Below are positions 23,372-34,729 of a stretch of DNA of 64,000 bases, in pieces (within the stretch, counting starts at the first letter, position 1; each line of letters opens with the position of its first letter). This stretch comes from Brugia malayi (lineage: Eukaryota > Nematoda > Chromadorea > Rhabditida > Onchocercidae). The stretch lies in the NCBI RefSeq assembly GCF_000002995.4, contig NW_025062475.1, forward strand, positions 14,168,687 through 14,232,686, read 5' to 3'. The notes under the pieces are model-generated. The model ran no database searches, was not told the DNA's origin, and saw only the letters and a list, made by a program, of their open reading frames with translations. The position numbers were made by a program, and so were the translations under genes.

Positions 23372-26149
23372 TTAAACATCGAAATTTTGGCCTAAAAAAT
23401 TTCTTAAAAAAAGCACGGCTTAGAATTAACCAATTGGAGTAATTCAATTATTTTGATGCAATAAAAATGAAACTATGAAACTTACACTTAAAATTTGAGA
23501 CAAGAAAAAGCGCTCCGAGGAGAAGCATTTTATCTCTTGCAGTGATATTTCGTGGGACTGAAATTTTTTTTTTTTTTTTTTCATATTATAATTTTGATAT
23601 GCAATATATGCAGAATTCGTCATACACAGGTAGCTCATTTTTGTGCTTTTCGTCAAGAACTTCAAATAAATTAAGAGAAATAATTGAACTCAGCTAACAT
23701 GAAATATTGAAATTGTCAACAGTTGTAATTTTATCACTTGTTTTCGCCCATTCCTTTGTGATAATACCAATAAGAATGTTTTTATTTGCTGATATCACCT
23801 AATATTAGCATAATAATCGTAAAATTTACAATACAATATCAAAAACAATATTTACTTTTTATCATTTTTTTGTTATAATTTTACTTACAGTTAAACTGCA
23901 AATCAAATTAAATTCCTTGTTTATTAAATCTTTCATTAGTATTTCTTCCTATAAAACTATTCCCTAGATTACCAAATATATTATATCATATCATACTATA
24001 TCAATAATCAATAGTCAGTTCTGTTATCAGTAATGAAAAGAATGAAAAAAATATACTTCATACTGTATGTCACAGCAACGACAAGCAAAACAACTAAAGC
24101 TACTAGTTGAACCAATAATGAAATATTTCGGATTCCCTCTTGCATCCTTCACTTGATAATATGGTCTGATAAGACTAATTTGCTGGACAACTGCGCCTAT
24201 AACTTCTCCAATAATCGTCAGTCATGTACCCAATTCATAATAAAGTTAATTAACTACAGTAATTTTAGATTTTATTCAACAAATAATGACATAGTAACAA
24301 GTATTGTTAATTGATAATTTAGCTGGTTTTCTTGGTTGAAAAAATCATTATGTATTCAAAATTATCTTATATGTTTAATTTCAATGTATGCAATTTAAAA
24401 TTTCATTTCACCAATAGGATGCCCTGGTGGTGATTCAATTGTTATCTGAAATGATTTATTGGTTGAAAATATGCAACATGTTGGATAGATACCACATTGT
24501 CCACCAAAAAAATTTGAACATGTTAGCAATTTTTCCATCTTTATCACTTCCTGCATTATTTAATTGCTGCTAAGGAATATTATGAAAATGTCACATTATA
24601 TAAAATTTTTCTAAATTGTCATATGAAATTGAGAAATTATTGGAAAGTTAATAATCGAAATCATGTATATTTAAATTAGAATAATATGAACAATAAGTTT
24701 GGAAAGGAAAAACTCTACTCGAGATTAAAACATTAACTCATTTTCTTGAAATACATTGATGATTGAATATTATCTAAAGTTTTTTTTTAGAGTAAATAAT
24801 AAGCTTTACTTGTCCCACAGAAGTGGTAAAATGTAATTGTAAATATCTTGTTGTCTTGCAATCACATTGACATGTATTGTTTGATGTTTCAAATACATGA
24901 TAAATCTAAAATTGATATCAGTCTTTTCAGTAGCTTCGTTAGCATTTTTAGCTTCAGTCTTACTATTGTAAACAAAAAAAAAAAAAAGATACTTCAACTA
25001 ATAGCATAAAATTAAATTGAAATAAAAACGCAAAATTATTTCCTTTATCTCAAGAAAAAAATTGTAACTAATCAAAAACAAAATTGAAAAAAACCGAAAA
25101 ATTCACTTTCAAGAGATTAATCAATATTGTTGTATTAATAAAATTAAAATTACAGCACTAATGAAATGAAAAAACTTTTCTTTATAATATTTATTATTTC
25201 TAATATTTAAAAAAAAAATGTTCCAATAGCGAAAATATTTTAAGATTTGGCATGAATTATTTACATATTAATTGCAATGCTTCACATCATTTACAATTTC
25301 TTTTCATAATAAATTTTTTGTAATTTAATACGAAAAAAATTACAAAATTTTAAATTTAAAATTTTGCATTTTTACAATTTTAAGAAATAGAAGTGTTAAT
25401 TGATGAATGAAGTAATGATAATATTACCAGTTCTCCTTCTATATCTTGAACAACATATCGATTCTCTTGAAGAAAATCAAGAAATGTATCGATTGTATTA
25501 GAGTGCTATAATTTAAGCTTTAACTCAATTTAATAATTTAATCTCTATTTACTATAAAATATTCATTGTTTTTTTTTAAGTATTTCAAAAATTATGTCCA
25601 TTTTAAAGTATTTACTTCATTTAAATGTTGAATGTAATCAAAAAATTTTCTTTTAGTTTCGAAAAAAAAAATTTTTGGTTTCGTTTTCTTATTCAGTATG
25701 AAATTTAAAACATAATGGAAATATTTACCCGTCGAATATAAAATTGTTTGAGTGGTTTAAGTCTTAACAACATTTTATAATCATTCATTGATAAACGATC
25801 CACTGATAATTTATTATCAATATTCTTTCGTTTTTTTTCCTCCTCTAAATATATTAACTCTGTTATACGAAAATAGATTAGATAATTTGACGAATAAGTA
25901 AAATATATTAAAATATTGATGTGATAATTGTACCATTTTTAATATTAGTAATAGTTTGATTATTGATTGAATTTGAGATTTTAGTATTTTTTGAAAAATT
26001 CATTTGTGGATAAGGTTGTTTGGTGATAGTAGTAGGTGAAATTGCTGCAAAATATTCCGATTTCGAGTTTGATTCATCATTTTCCAAGATATCAGTATCA
26101 TTTCCGGAATTATTTCCAATTTTATGATTTCCTTTCTTATCTTGTCTTT
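23372..26149 (-). CDS. Phospholipid scramblase, nine 3' exons
   Basis: Scramblases are calcium-activated proteins that move phospholipids between bilayer leaflets, tail-anchored by one C-terminal helix. On the minus strand, exons 26149-25934, 25859-25729, 25505-25428, 24958-24872, 24550-24412, 24205-24057, 23798-23699, 23557-23486 and 23391-23372 join in phase into about 329 residues to a TAA. Family landmarks appear in order: helix LLRLKPLKQFYIRR; FLDFLQENRYVVQDIEGE; FRFIMYLKHQ with EVIKMEKLLTC; the Cys cluster then IESPPGHPI; IGSTSSFSCFACRCCDIQYE; LIGIITKEW; VDNFNISFP; and the final hydrophobic helix RDKMLLLGALFLVSNF. The N-terminal 70 residues are Asn/Ser-rich and not conserved, as in many scramblases. 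Odd points: the usual CC..CC palmitoylation segment is replaced by a Cys-free KNANEATEK stretch, and the calcium-loop acids are partly lost. The donor after 24872 (CAT/GTCAAT) is weak. The 5' end is incomplete. The gene is convergent with the TRPC channel. Confidence 0.88.
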
Positions 26150-26489
26150 CTATAATTAAAAATACTTGCCTTATATGATGATAAAAAATGAAATTAAATG
26201 AAATTGAATTGACTTTAGTCGAAATTAGATAAGTTATATATATTAAATAAACTATGGTAAACTAATTAGATAAACTATGATAACTAACTGCATGATCTAT
26301 GCAAATTTTTTTTACATTAATTAAATTTATCTTTTATACCACTATTAGCAAACTAAATGTTTATTTAAGTAAATGATGAATAAAGGAGGATATCTATGTA
26401 GATATATCCGTTCCAATACAAATAGATTATAAGGATAAACAAATGCTTATTATAAGATTGATGAAAGATTAAATATTGGATGATGTCAC

Positions 26490-26499
26490 TTAGCGCCAT
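26490..26499 (-). CDS. Candidate first exon of the scramblase gene
   Basis: On the minus strand ATG at 26499-26497 opens three codons (Met-Ala-Leu) plus one base before a GT at 26489. The one carried base fits the exon at 26149, which needs it. The donor (A/GTGACA) is weak and nothing else supports it; a Met inside the 26149-25934 exon is an alternative start. Confidence 0.2.
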
Positions 26500-27720
26500 A
26501 AAATTGAATTAACAAAAAGCACAGCTGCTATTAAATTTGAGTGAGAGCACATTATTAGAGGAATTATTGTTTATTAAAAAATAATAAAGCAAATCATAAG
26601 CAATAAGAAAAAAAAAATAGATTAGAAGAAGAAATTAATTGGCAAAAGTTAATGACAAAATTAATGGCGAATAGAGGAAAATATTTCATAGCAACTGTTT
26701 ATATTAGTTTTTAAATTCCTAAATGCATCGTTTTTTTGATATTATATTATAGATTGGAGTAAATTAAAAGCCATTTTAGCATATTTGATCTAATTAGATA
26801 GCATAAATTGTTAGGAATATAAAGTTGAAAGATTATGGAGAGAGAGAGAGAGAGAGAGAGTTTTAATTAGTTTACAAGAATTAGAATTTTAAGGTTTATA
26901 AATATTAAATATCTCAGAAAAGATGAAACAATATAGACAAGTAAATAAATCATTGACCATTGTCTCGCACTACTGTCATTTTTGACATTATTATGCTTTA
27001 GTGATACCGCTGAAAATTCAACAACAACAACAATAACCGTATGTAAACAATCGCTGCTAATAAATAAAAATCTTTTGAAATTATTAAATTTGCATTTTAT
27101 TTTTCTTTCGAAATTTTTATATCACTTACAAAAGGATGTTGGAAACACGTACGGCTTATTAAAAGACGTACGTGTGTTCATGCACACTTACATTTATGAT
27201 TGCATGTAATAAGGGTACACGTTGCATGTGACAGAGATACACGTTGGATAAAAGTTTTTTACGGATAAATTTATTTTTCCAATTTTAACACAAATACACG
27301 TAAGTCTATGTATGCACGTATATATTTATATGCTTGAATATAACGGAAATAGACGTTAAGTATAAAAGTTTAATGAAAATTTAACTTTGCAATTTTTCAT
27401 TGTTGCTTATAATTTCTGTTAATAAGCAAGAAAAAAAAAATTTTCTTTTCTTTGAAATTATTAATTTCACATTTTCAAATTCATTCTAACCGTACCATCA
27501 AATATTACCCTCTTGACCTTTAACCTTCGCCCTCTGAAGCATTACAAAAAACAGTTAATGAATCATCCATTATGGTAAATACCGTATCCTTCCTTAAATA
27601 TTACCCAACAAAATTCGAGCATACGCTGTGCGAATAATTTCATAATTTTCAATGATGTCACTTATCATTTGTGATGGTGACTCGTTGGATGTGTGACACG
27701 TTTGATTCTTTTTTTTTTCT
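26500..27720. other. Divergent promoter region of scramblase and AIP-1-like genes
   Basis: No exon is supported. The stretch carries a GA dinucleotide run at about 26837-26861 and, at 27145-27355, a cluster of CACGT/ACGTG cores including a perfect 8-bp inverted repeat. It separates two divergently transcribed genes, so both promoters probably lie here. Confidence 0.55.
27145..27355. promoter_or_regulatory. Cluster of ACGT-core (E-box/CACGT-like) sites
   Basis: Seven or so ACGT cores occur in about 210 bases: ACACGTAC at 27145-27152, its exact reverse complement GTACGTGT at 27168-27175, TACACGTT twice (about 27216 and 27239), TACACGTA near 27297, GCACGTAT near 27315 and AGACGTTA near 27351. 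CACGTG-like and RCGTG cores are bound by bHLH proteins in general; which factor, if any, binds here is unknown. Confidence 0.4.
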
Positions 27721-27744
27721 TTCGAGAATTTTCTGGAAAGGTTC
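27721..27744. promoter_or_regulatory. Heat-shock element (HSF-1 site)
   Basis: TTC at 27721, GAA at 27726, TTC at 27731 and GAA at 27736 alternate with exact 5-base spacing, with a further TTC at 27742 one base out of register. Four perfect inverted pentamers make a high-affinity HSF trimer site. It lies 222 bases upstream of the AIP-1-like ATG. Mammalian AIRAP (ZFAND2A) is a known HSF1 target, so the site fits the gene. Confidence 0.85.
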
Positions 27745-27943
27745 TAGAGCGATAGTAGAGTGATAATACTATATATGAATGTATTGTTATCATCTTTTTT
27801 TTGTTGAAATTTGAAAAAAAAATTTTTTTCTCATTGTGATATTATTCGTTTAGTTATCTCATTAGTGACAAACATGTTTCAGGAACGCATTTACGTGAGA
27901 TCATTTTAAGATTACGTATTGCTATTTACATGAATCATTTTTT

Positions 27944-27952
27944 CCTTTTCAG
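27944..27952 (+). promoter_or_regulatory. Probable spliced-leader trans-splice acceptor
   Basis: CCTTTTCAG ends at 27952, 13 bases before the ATG at 27966, with no donor-bearing exon seen upstream. This matches a nematode trans-splice acceptor at the 5' end of a messenger RNA, though an ordinary 5' untranslated intron would look the same. Confidence 0.6.
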
Positions 27953-27965
27953 ATAAAAATATCAA

Positions 27966-30192
27966 ATGACAGAATTTCCTGGTTTTGGCCGTCATTGTAA
28001 TTTTGATAGCTGTAATTTGTTAGGTAATTTCCTCATTATTATTCAAAATTTTCAAGTGTTATATTTGAACTTGAAGTCAACTGCTCCAATAGCATTTCAT
28101 TTCATTTGACGTTATTAATAAGCATATCACGTAACAAATTGGTTTATTACACTCTTAATAGGTACATCAGTTTGAGTTTCACTTTCTTGTACGTAAACTC
28201 TTCACTTTTCTCTTTTCTTTAATTTTCACATTATTTATTTTTATTGTTGTGATTTATACAGAATGATTGTTTAATAAATACCATATTATTTGATGAATTA
28301 TATCAAATTAACTTAAAGGAAAAGTATCTTAGTCTGATAGCATGTTAAATGTTTTCTTCATTGCATTTATAGTACTGTGCAGATTGCTATCTTTATCAAG
28401 TAGTAATAATCGAATAGTTTAGTTTGAAACTTTCGAAAGCAAAACACTACAATGACATTTTTAACCAGGAGTGCTATGTGAATGAGTTTGATTTGTTCTG
28501 AAATTTTGGTTTGAATTAGTAAAATGTCGTTTAGTGATTGCATTTGTGATGTGTTATTTTTAGTCGTTTTTATATGATTTCTTATTTTATATATATATAT
28601 ATAATTTTCAGATTTTCTTCCCATTCGGTGTGATGCATGTAAGAAAGATTTTTGTGCTTCACACTATTCGTATGATGCACACGGGTGTCAATCTTTATAT
28701 GAAAAGGTGTTATTTCATCTTTATTGTTATTGAAATTAGATTTAAAAAAAAAAAAATTGTAATGAATTTTTCTAATTTCATTATGTATTTATTTCATGCA
28801 TAGGAAGAGATTTTTTCACAATTAACAATCAATTTTTTGTCGAATTTTTAGGATGTGCAAGTACCAGTATGTCCATTGTGTAATAAGCCAATTCCAGTAG
28901 CACGAGGAGAGCGACCAGATAAACAAGTAAGCGATCACATCGATTCGAATTGTGAATCAAATCCCGCGATTGCACTAAAAGGAAAAATTTATACATATCA
29001 TTGCTCACAACGAAATTGCAAGAAAAGAGAGGTATTTTTCAGTTTTTTTAACAGCACCGTCTTGTGGTATCTTATTCTCAGCTGGAAAATTTTTGTTTGA
29101 GAATTAAATACATTTGTGTCTTTTTTGTATTGAGATGCTAAGTAAAGTAAAGACAGATGTTATTTTCTTTCTTTTTTTTTTTTTTTTTTATTTCTGTAGT
29201 TGATCATTTTGCTTCGCATTATACGGTTGTCGGGTTTTATTCTTGTAATAATCAACAAATCATTCAGCAACTAGAAATAAAACATTTAGATGTTTTGAGA
29301 AATGCAAAAAATCGGATTTTCAGAAGTTTTCGTAGTACTTCTAAGCAATGTTAGCAATCGAGTAAAGTAAACTTAAGTCACGTTTCAGCTTGTTTCTGTT
29401 AAGTGTAATCAATGCGGACGAAATTTTTGCCTGAAACATCGATTTCCAGAGGATCATGATTGTATAGAAGTGAAAAGCAAAAAATCACTCTCAAATGCAG
29501 CGTATGTTTCATAATCATCTTTTTATTTTCTCTTGACAATTTTTTTATTTGATTCTAATGATTTTTTGATCAAGCACTCATGAATTTAACAAAGGACACA
29601 TTTATTTTTGCTTTTTTTAATTTATTAGTGCGCTACATCGATTATAGATTAGCTGCTATGCGTCGTAATGAAAGATGTTGCCGGAATGAATCAGCCAAGA
29701 AAGAATCAGGCAACAATTCTTCCTTACAAGTTAATTCAGTGGTATGTTTTTTTCTTTTTTTTTGTTCAAATGAAAATTTATATTGCTTTATCCGTCTAGT
29801 ATGATGTGTGAAATTAAAAATATAACAATTCTATTGTTGGAGCTATTACATCATACTTTTAGTCGGATGATGAAGCACTAGCACGAGCACTGCAAGAACT
29901 ATTAAATAATTCTGATGAAGGCATGACTCTAGAAGAACGTGACAGAGCTATTGCAGAAGAAATGTAAGTTAAAATATCAATAAGTTCTTAGTTTGAAGGA
30001 AAGACTGGATCTATATTGAATATTTCAGATGCTATGTTGAATATTTAGGTGAATGTTTCCTTAATGTCGAATATTTAACATGAAAATTTGAATAGCTAGT
30101 ATCATTTTGATTGCATGGAAGTTTTCAGGCAACGATTGCAAGGACAGAAAATTCCAGCAAATTCTAATCATGAAAGATGTACTATTTCATAG
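27966..30192 (+). CDS. aip-1: AN1-type zinc finger protein, AIP-1/AIRAPL (ZFAND2) family
   Basis: Arsenite- and heat-inducible adaptor of the proteasome and p97/VCP; family members help clear misfolded proteins. Seven exons, 27966-28023, 28612-28706, 28852-29031, 29389-29501, 29648-29741, 29863-29963 and 30129-30192, join to 705 bases, 234 residues. First AN1 finger at about residues 11-45 (C11, C16, C26, C29, C34, H37, H43, C45), then the invariant family segment KDVQVPVCPLCNKPIPV, then the second AN1 finger at about 90-135 (YHCSQRNCKKRE through C.QCGRNFC.KHRFPEDHDC). A ubiquitin-interacting-like helix, DDEALARALQELL, follows near 182; the Ser expected in that motif is replaced. The last four residues, CTIS, form a CAAX box predicting farnesylation, as in membrane-bound AIRAPL. 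The ATG is the first in frame and sits just after a trans-splice-like acceptor. A heat-shock element lies upstream. A second possible last exon lies at 30291. Confidence 0.95.
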
Positions 30193-30290
30193 TAAATTGA
30201 ATATATTTGGAATTCCGAGTGTTTTTTAAAGTCATTCTTTTTTTTTTTTTTACTTGATTAACTCTAAAATCTTCTTTTTCTTGTTCAAAG

Positions 30291-30318
30291 GAAGGACGTT
30301 TTATCTGCTGAAGAATAG
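30291..30318 (+). CDS. Possible alternative last exon of the AIP-1-like gene
   Basis: After a pyrimidine-rich tract ending in AAAG, the 28 bases G-AAG-GAC ... TAG complete the ATG codon split at 29963 exactly as the normal last exon does, and encode Lys-Asp-Val-Leu-Ser-Ala-Glu-Glu then stop. Used instead of 30129-30192 it would give an acidic C-terminus without the CAAX box. This is inferred from phase and position only; its shortness makes chance possible. Confidence 0.35.
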
Positions 30319-31891
30319 CAAAATGGTAATTTGCGTTTTTTTTTTTCTTTTTGAAATAATTTTATGCCATTGATTCCTTTTTTCACATTTCACTTCTCTA
30401 TTTTACCAATTTATAATTGATTTCATCTTTTTCTACTTCATTACTTCGGGCCTTCGCTGCATATGCGATTGCGTCTACTGCGATATCACACTTGGATTGT
30501 ATCAGAAATAATACTGTACATCTCAGGTTGTGTTGTGTTCTTTATTCTTTCATCATTCACATTTCTTGCTCATCTACTTGCAGCATTTCCTATTTGTCAT
30601 AAATTCTTTCTTTCCATATTGTCAGTGTGATTAATTCGATTTTAATGTCATTTGAAAATATGCTTTTGGTATATTAAGACATTGAGGTGTAGTGGAAACA
30701 GGGCATTAAATGCGCATATATAACAAAAAAAATTTCTCCGGAAAGAAATCTCAGATCATGTTGAAAAATTCAAATAAACAATTGTGGAATAATTTTTTTT
30801 TTTTAAAACGAAAAAAAAAAAACCCTGTAGTATGAATATAGTTACATTTTTTCGAAAATTTGGTCCTTTTATTCTCCCTTTAAGATTTCCCATTCATGAA
30901 AACTTCTCTTTCAATAGTTAATGAGAGTAATTTTTGAAAGAATGCGTTTACGAAGCATGAAACACGGAAGGCATATTCAATTTTTCTGCTTTCATTTTCT
31001 GATGTAATAGTAATAATTACTTTGCTCTGTTTTTTAACGGTTAACATCTTTAATTTCGGATAGAATAACAATTTTAAGCAGTTAGATGAATTAAATCAAT
31101 TATAATGAATTAGACTATTTATTAGATCATTAATATAAATATTAATGATAAATAATTAGATCATCGTTATGATTCTGATCAAAAAAAAAAGACTCGAAAT
31201 GAAATGAGGAATTCAAGATGATATATTACTACTACTGTTAGCATATATTTAAAACTTATATTTGTTAAATAGATTCACTGAATTTATTCTCACTTATTGT
31301 TTACCATCAATAAATGTTATTCTGTCTATATATTTCATAGAAGAATTTTGTTTACTTTTGAATATGAATGAATGAATAAAAGGTAATGTTCATTTACCTA
31401 CTCAACAAAGCACGACATTTTACTTTATACTGTGTCAATAATAATAATAATAAGATGACAATTTCACTGTCTATTATGTTTCAAGTTATAATAGCCATTT
31501 TTATTAATCAGTTAGTTAGCTAGTTATACGATAAGCATAGATATTTTCGGATGCAAAAAAGTTATTAATAAGGATTGGAAGAGATTTAATGGTATTTTTG
31601 AAGTATTATCTAAAATTTTTAATTTATTAGCAATTATCATTAGCTGCATTATTGGAAATTATCATTGAATATTTAATATTACGAAAAATTCTTACTAGTA
31701 CCTTTCACCTTAATTTCACTTTAATTTTTAAACTTTCACTTTAACTCTTTTAAAAAAAAAATGATACAAATTTAATTTTATGAAAAATAGTAAAGCATAA
31801 ATTGATTAATGGAAAAATTGTTAGATCTCTGATGATAAATAATTAAAATGTTGTAAATTTATTTTTGAAAAATAAATGAATTAATTTCCGA
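30319..31891. other. Spacer downstream of the AIP-1-like gene
   Basis: No supported exon. A stretch at about 30435-30600 is less AT-rich than the surroundings and open on both strands (see findings). The remainder is ordinary AT-rich DNA. Confidence 0.5.
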
Positions 31892-32735
31892 ATGCAATGC
31901 TTTTGGCATTACTATACAACAATATTACTACTAATTAAAGTATTAATTACTAAAAGTATTGCATCAATGATTTGTCCTAATGGTTATGCAAATAACGAAT
32001 TTTATAGTTTACTTTATGGCTTAGGCTATGGTACATTGGCTCAAATGTAAGTAATACTTTCAATTATTTACACTTTTGAACTTTTACATTTTATACTTTG
32101 CAATTAAATGTATTTAACAATAATATTTTGAAAAAGTATTTCAGTTTAATTATTTTTTCCTTTTATCTTCTAAAATATTAAAAAAAAAAAGAAAAAAGAG
32201 TTTCATATTTTTAGTTTTTTTTTTTTTTTTTTTAAAGGAAATAAAGTGGTATAAATTGAATTTTATGAAAAAATAAGAAAATGTTATGATTGATAAATGG
32301 AGAAAATTATTTGTGATAAATTTAACAAACTGGAATATATGAATTTGAGTAAATAATCTAATTCAGCTGTCCACCTGATAATTTCTTTTTCTCATATATA
32401 TGTTGTGATCAAGGATACTTTGAATGTTGTATAAGATTCGAATTATGGTTTATGTAAGTTTTTCTTTTTTTTTTCCCGCATTAAATCAAAATTTTAATTT
32501 AAATTTTTGTTTTTTTTTTATTTGATTTTAATCAGATAATTTATTATATTCATTTCGTTTTTATTTAATTGTTTTTTTTTTCAATGAATGATTGTTTAAT
32601 TATTTTAAAAAGTTTTAATTTTATTGAAATTATTTCAGAATATTGATGATAATAATATTAATTTCGATTTCGTTTTGCTCTTTTTGCTTCCTGTTTGCTG
32701 GCATTCTATACGTAAGACAAAAAATGAAAATGTAA
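31892..32735 (+). CDS. Small Cys-rich single-pass membrane protein (Shisa/WBP1-like layout)
   Basis: Exons 31892-32046, 32367-32453 and 32639-32735 join to 339 bases, 112 residues, with GTAAGT donors and TTCAG acceptors. Residues 1-24 form a signal peptide (hydrophobic TILLLIKVLI, then SIAS). The short ectodomain has six cysteines ending in the pattern ICCDQGYFECCIR; a Trp-Phe pair precedes a hydrophobic helix at about 80-103 and a short basic tail (VRQKMKM). Paired cysteines before a Trp and one membrane segment recall the Shisa/WBP1/VOPP1 class, many of which act as adaptors in receptor or endosomal trafficking; this is layout similarity, not proven homology. A GTAAGA within the last exon after 32711 could splice on to a longer tail. 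ATG 31892 is chosen because it gives the signal peptide; the ATG at 31967 would lose it. Confidence 0.72.
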
Positions 32736-34159
32736 TTAAATAAATTTAATTAATGAAAAAAAAGTTTACAACTCGTCTTATTAATTGATCTTTTATAAAT
32801 TTTGTGACTTTTTATATAAATAATACATTGAATTGTTTAATTTCATTTATTAATTTCCATATTAGTTATTGTAATGATAAAATAATTAAACATGAAATGA
32901 GCAATGAAATTAATCATATTGGAAAATAATTTTACTTATAATATAAATATTATAAATATAATATTAGGGAAAAAAAAGTCCTTTCCTCTTTTTTATTTTC
33001 CTACTTATTTTTAATTTCGAAAAATGTTTTTTTTTTTTTTAATGTTCAAAACTATATTAAATTTAAATTTTGATTTTGTTTAGTTCCAATTAAATGATTA
33101 ATTATGTTATTTCTCTTTTTTTTTTTTAAATTTTTTAATGATCTATTGATTATTTAAAAAGTTTCAGATAAATTTAAATGGTTATGCAATATTGATGGAA
33201 CAATGAAATGATACAATTAATTAATGAAATGAAATAAATGATAAGATGTTACTTTGCTCATTTTCAATTCTTTTATTTTTCTGAAAACTAAGAATTAATT
33301 AAAAATAAATTCAATCATTTGCAACATTTTTCTGCTTTTCTAAATTTTCAGTTTAAATTTTTTTTTTTTCATTTTTGTTTTCTTCTTTATTTTTCATTAA
33401 TTCAAATGTAATATATATACTGTGAGTAATATTAATGATTATTATTCACAATTCAATGCAATAAGGTGATAAAATTTCCCGTCATGTGTTGATAGCATTA
33501 TCATCTCTCTCTCTCTCCCTCTCCCTCTCTCTCTTTCTTTCTAATTCATTCTCTGTCTCTGTCTCTCTCCCTCTCTCTCTTTGCTTCTTATTTTTACATT
33601 CGTTATTTTAACATTTATTCATTTACTTAAAATATTTTATAAAAATTTTTGCATAGAAAGATAAATTCTACTTCAATTTAATTAATTTTTCTCTTTTTCA
33701 AATATTTCAAAAAATATAATTTTTTTTTTTTTTAATTTAACAATATTTCAGCAATCATTTTAGAAGCTTCAAATATGTTTTTTTTTTTTTTTTTTTTTTT
33801 TGTGAAATATTATTATGTAAATTAATCAGTTAAGCTAATTGCTTAGTTAAGCTAATTAAGCTAATTCATAATCATTTTAATTTAACCAATTATAAATATT
33901 AATTTATTACAATTTAATTTATCATTTATATATCATACATAAAGTCAATTCATTTTAATCTAACTAATTCTAATACATTAATCATTTTGATTAGTTTATA
34001 CATAAATAAATTAAATAATAAAATTCGTTTGCATATTATCATCTTTGCCTTTTTTTCTCTCTCTATTTCAAATTGTTCATTCCTATTAGTATTTAAGCAG
34101 GAATTTGAATCATTTGTTAGAAATATTTTAACAAATCACATTTATCTCTTTTTTTTCTC

Positions 34160-34190
<31 letters not shown>

Positions 34191-34729
34191 TTCTCTCTCT
34201 TTTTTTTCATCCATTTTTCAGCTGTTTATTTTGTTTGAAAAAGTTTTTTTCCATCAGTTTACTTTATCATTTTGCTATTTAACCAATGATAATTCACTGA
34301 ACACATTTCTCTTCTATTTTGTGTACTTTTTGCATTTTAAGTGAAAATTGAATGTTTTGTTTTAACATTCTTTGGCTTTTTTCCCTCTCTCCCTCTCTCC
34401 CTCTCTCTCTCTCTCTCCCTCTCTCTTTTTTAATTTTTTTTTTTTTATTAAAATTATTTTCATTTATATTTTATTTCTGTTTTTTTTTTCTTTCATTATT
34501 AATTATTAGAATTAATAATAAATTTTTGAATATTATTTTCAAGGATATAATATTTATTCCATATTCTTTCCTTTTTTTTTTTTTTTTTTTTTTTGTATTA
34601 ATAATTAATTTTTATTGTTTTTTATTTATTTGCTTATTTTGAAAAACAAAAAAAAATTTTTCTTTTTTTTTTCGAAAATTTTTCGAATTTATCTGTGAAG
34701 AAATTGGCTCAACAAAAAGGTGGAAAATT
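32736..34729. other. AT-rich spacer with CT microsatellites
   Basis: Poly-T runs and CT/CCCT tracts at about 33503-33585, 34155-34205 and 34380-34430. No exon chain is supported; long open frames here are translations of CT repeats. Confidence 0.6.

Noticed and set aside
33987..34642. Plus-strand frames rich in Ser, Leu and Phe
   Set aside because: Translations of CT microsatellites and poly-T; composition fully explained by the repeats.
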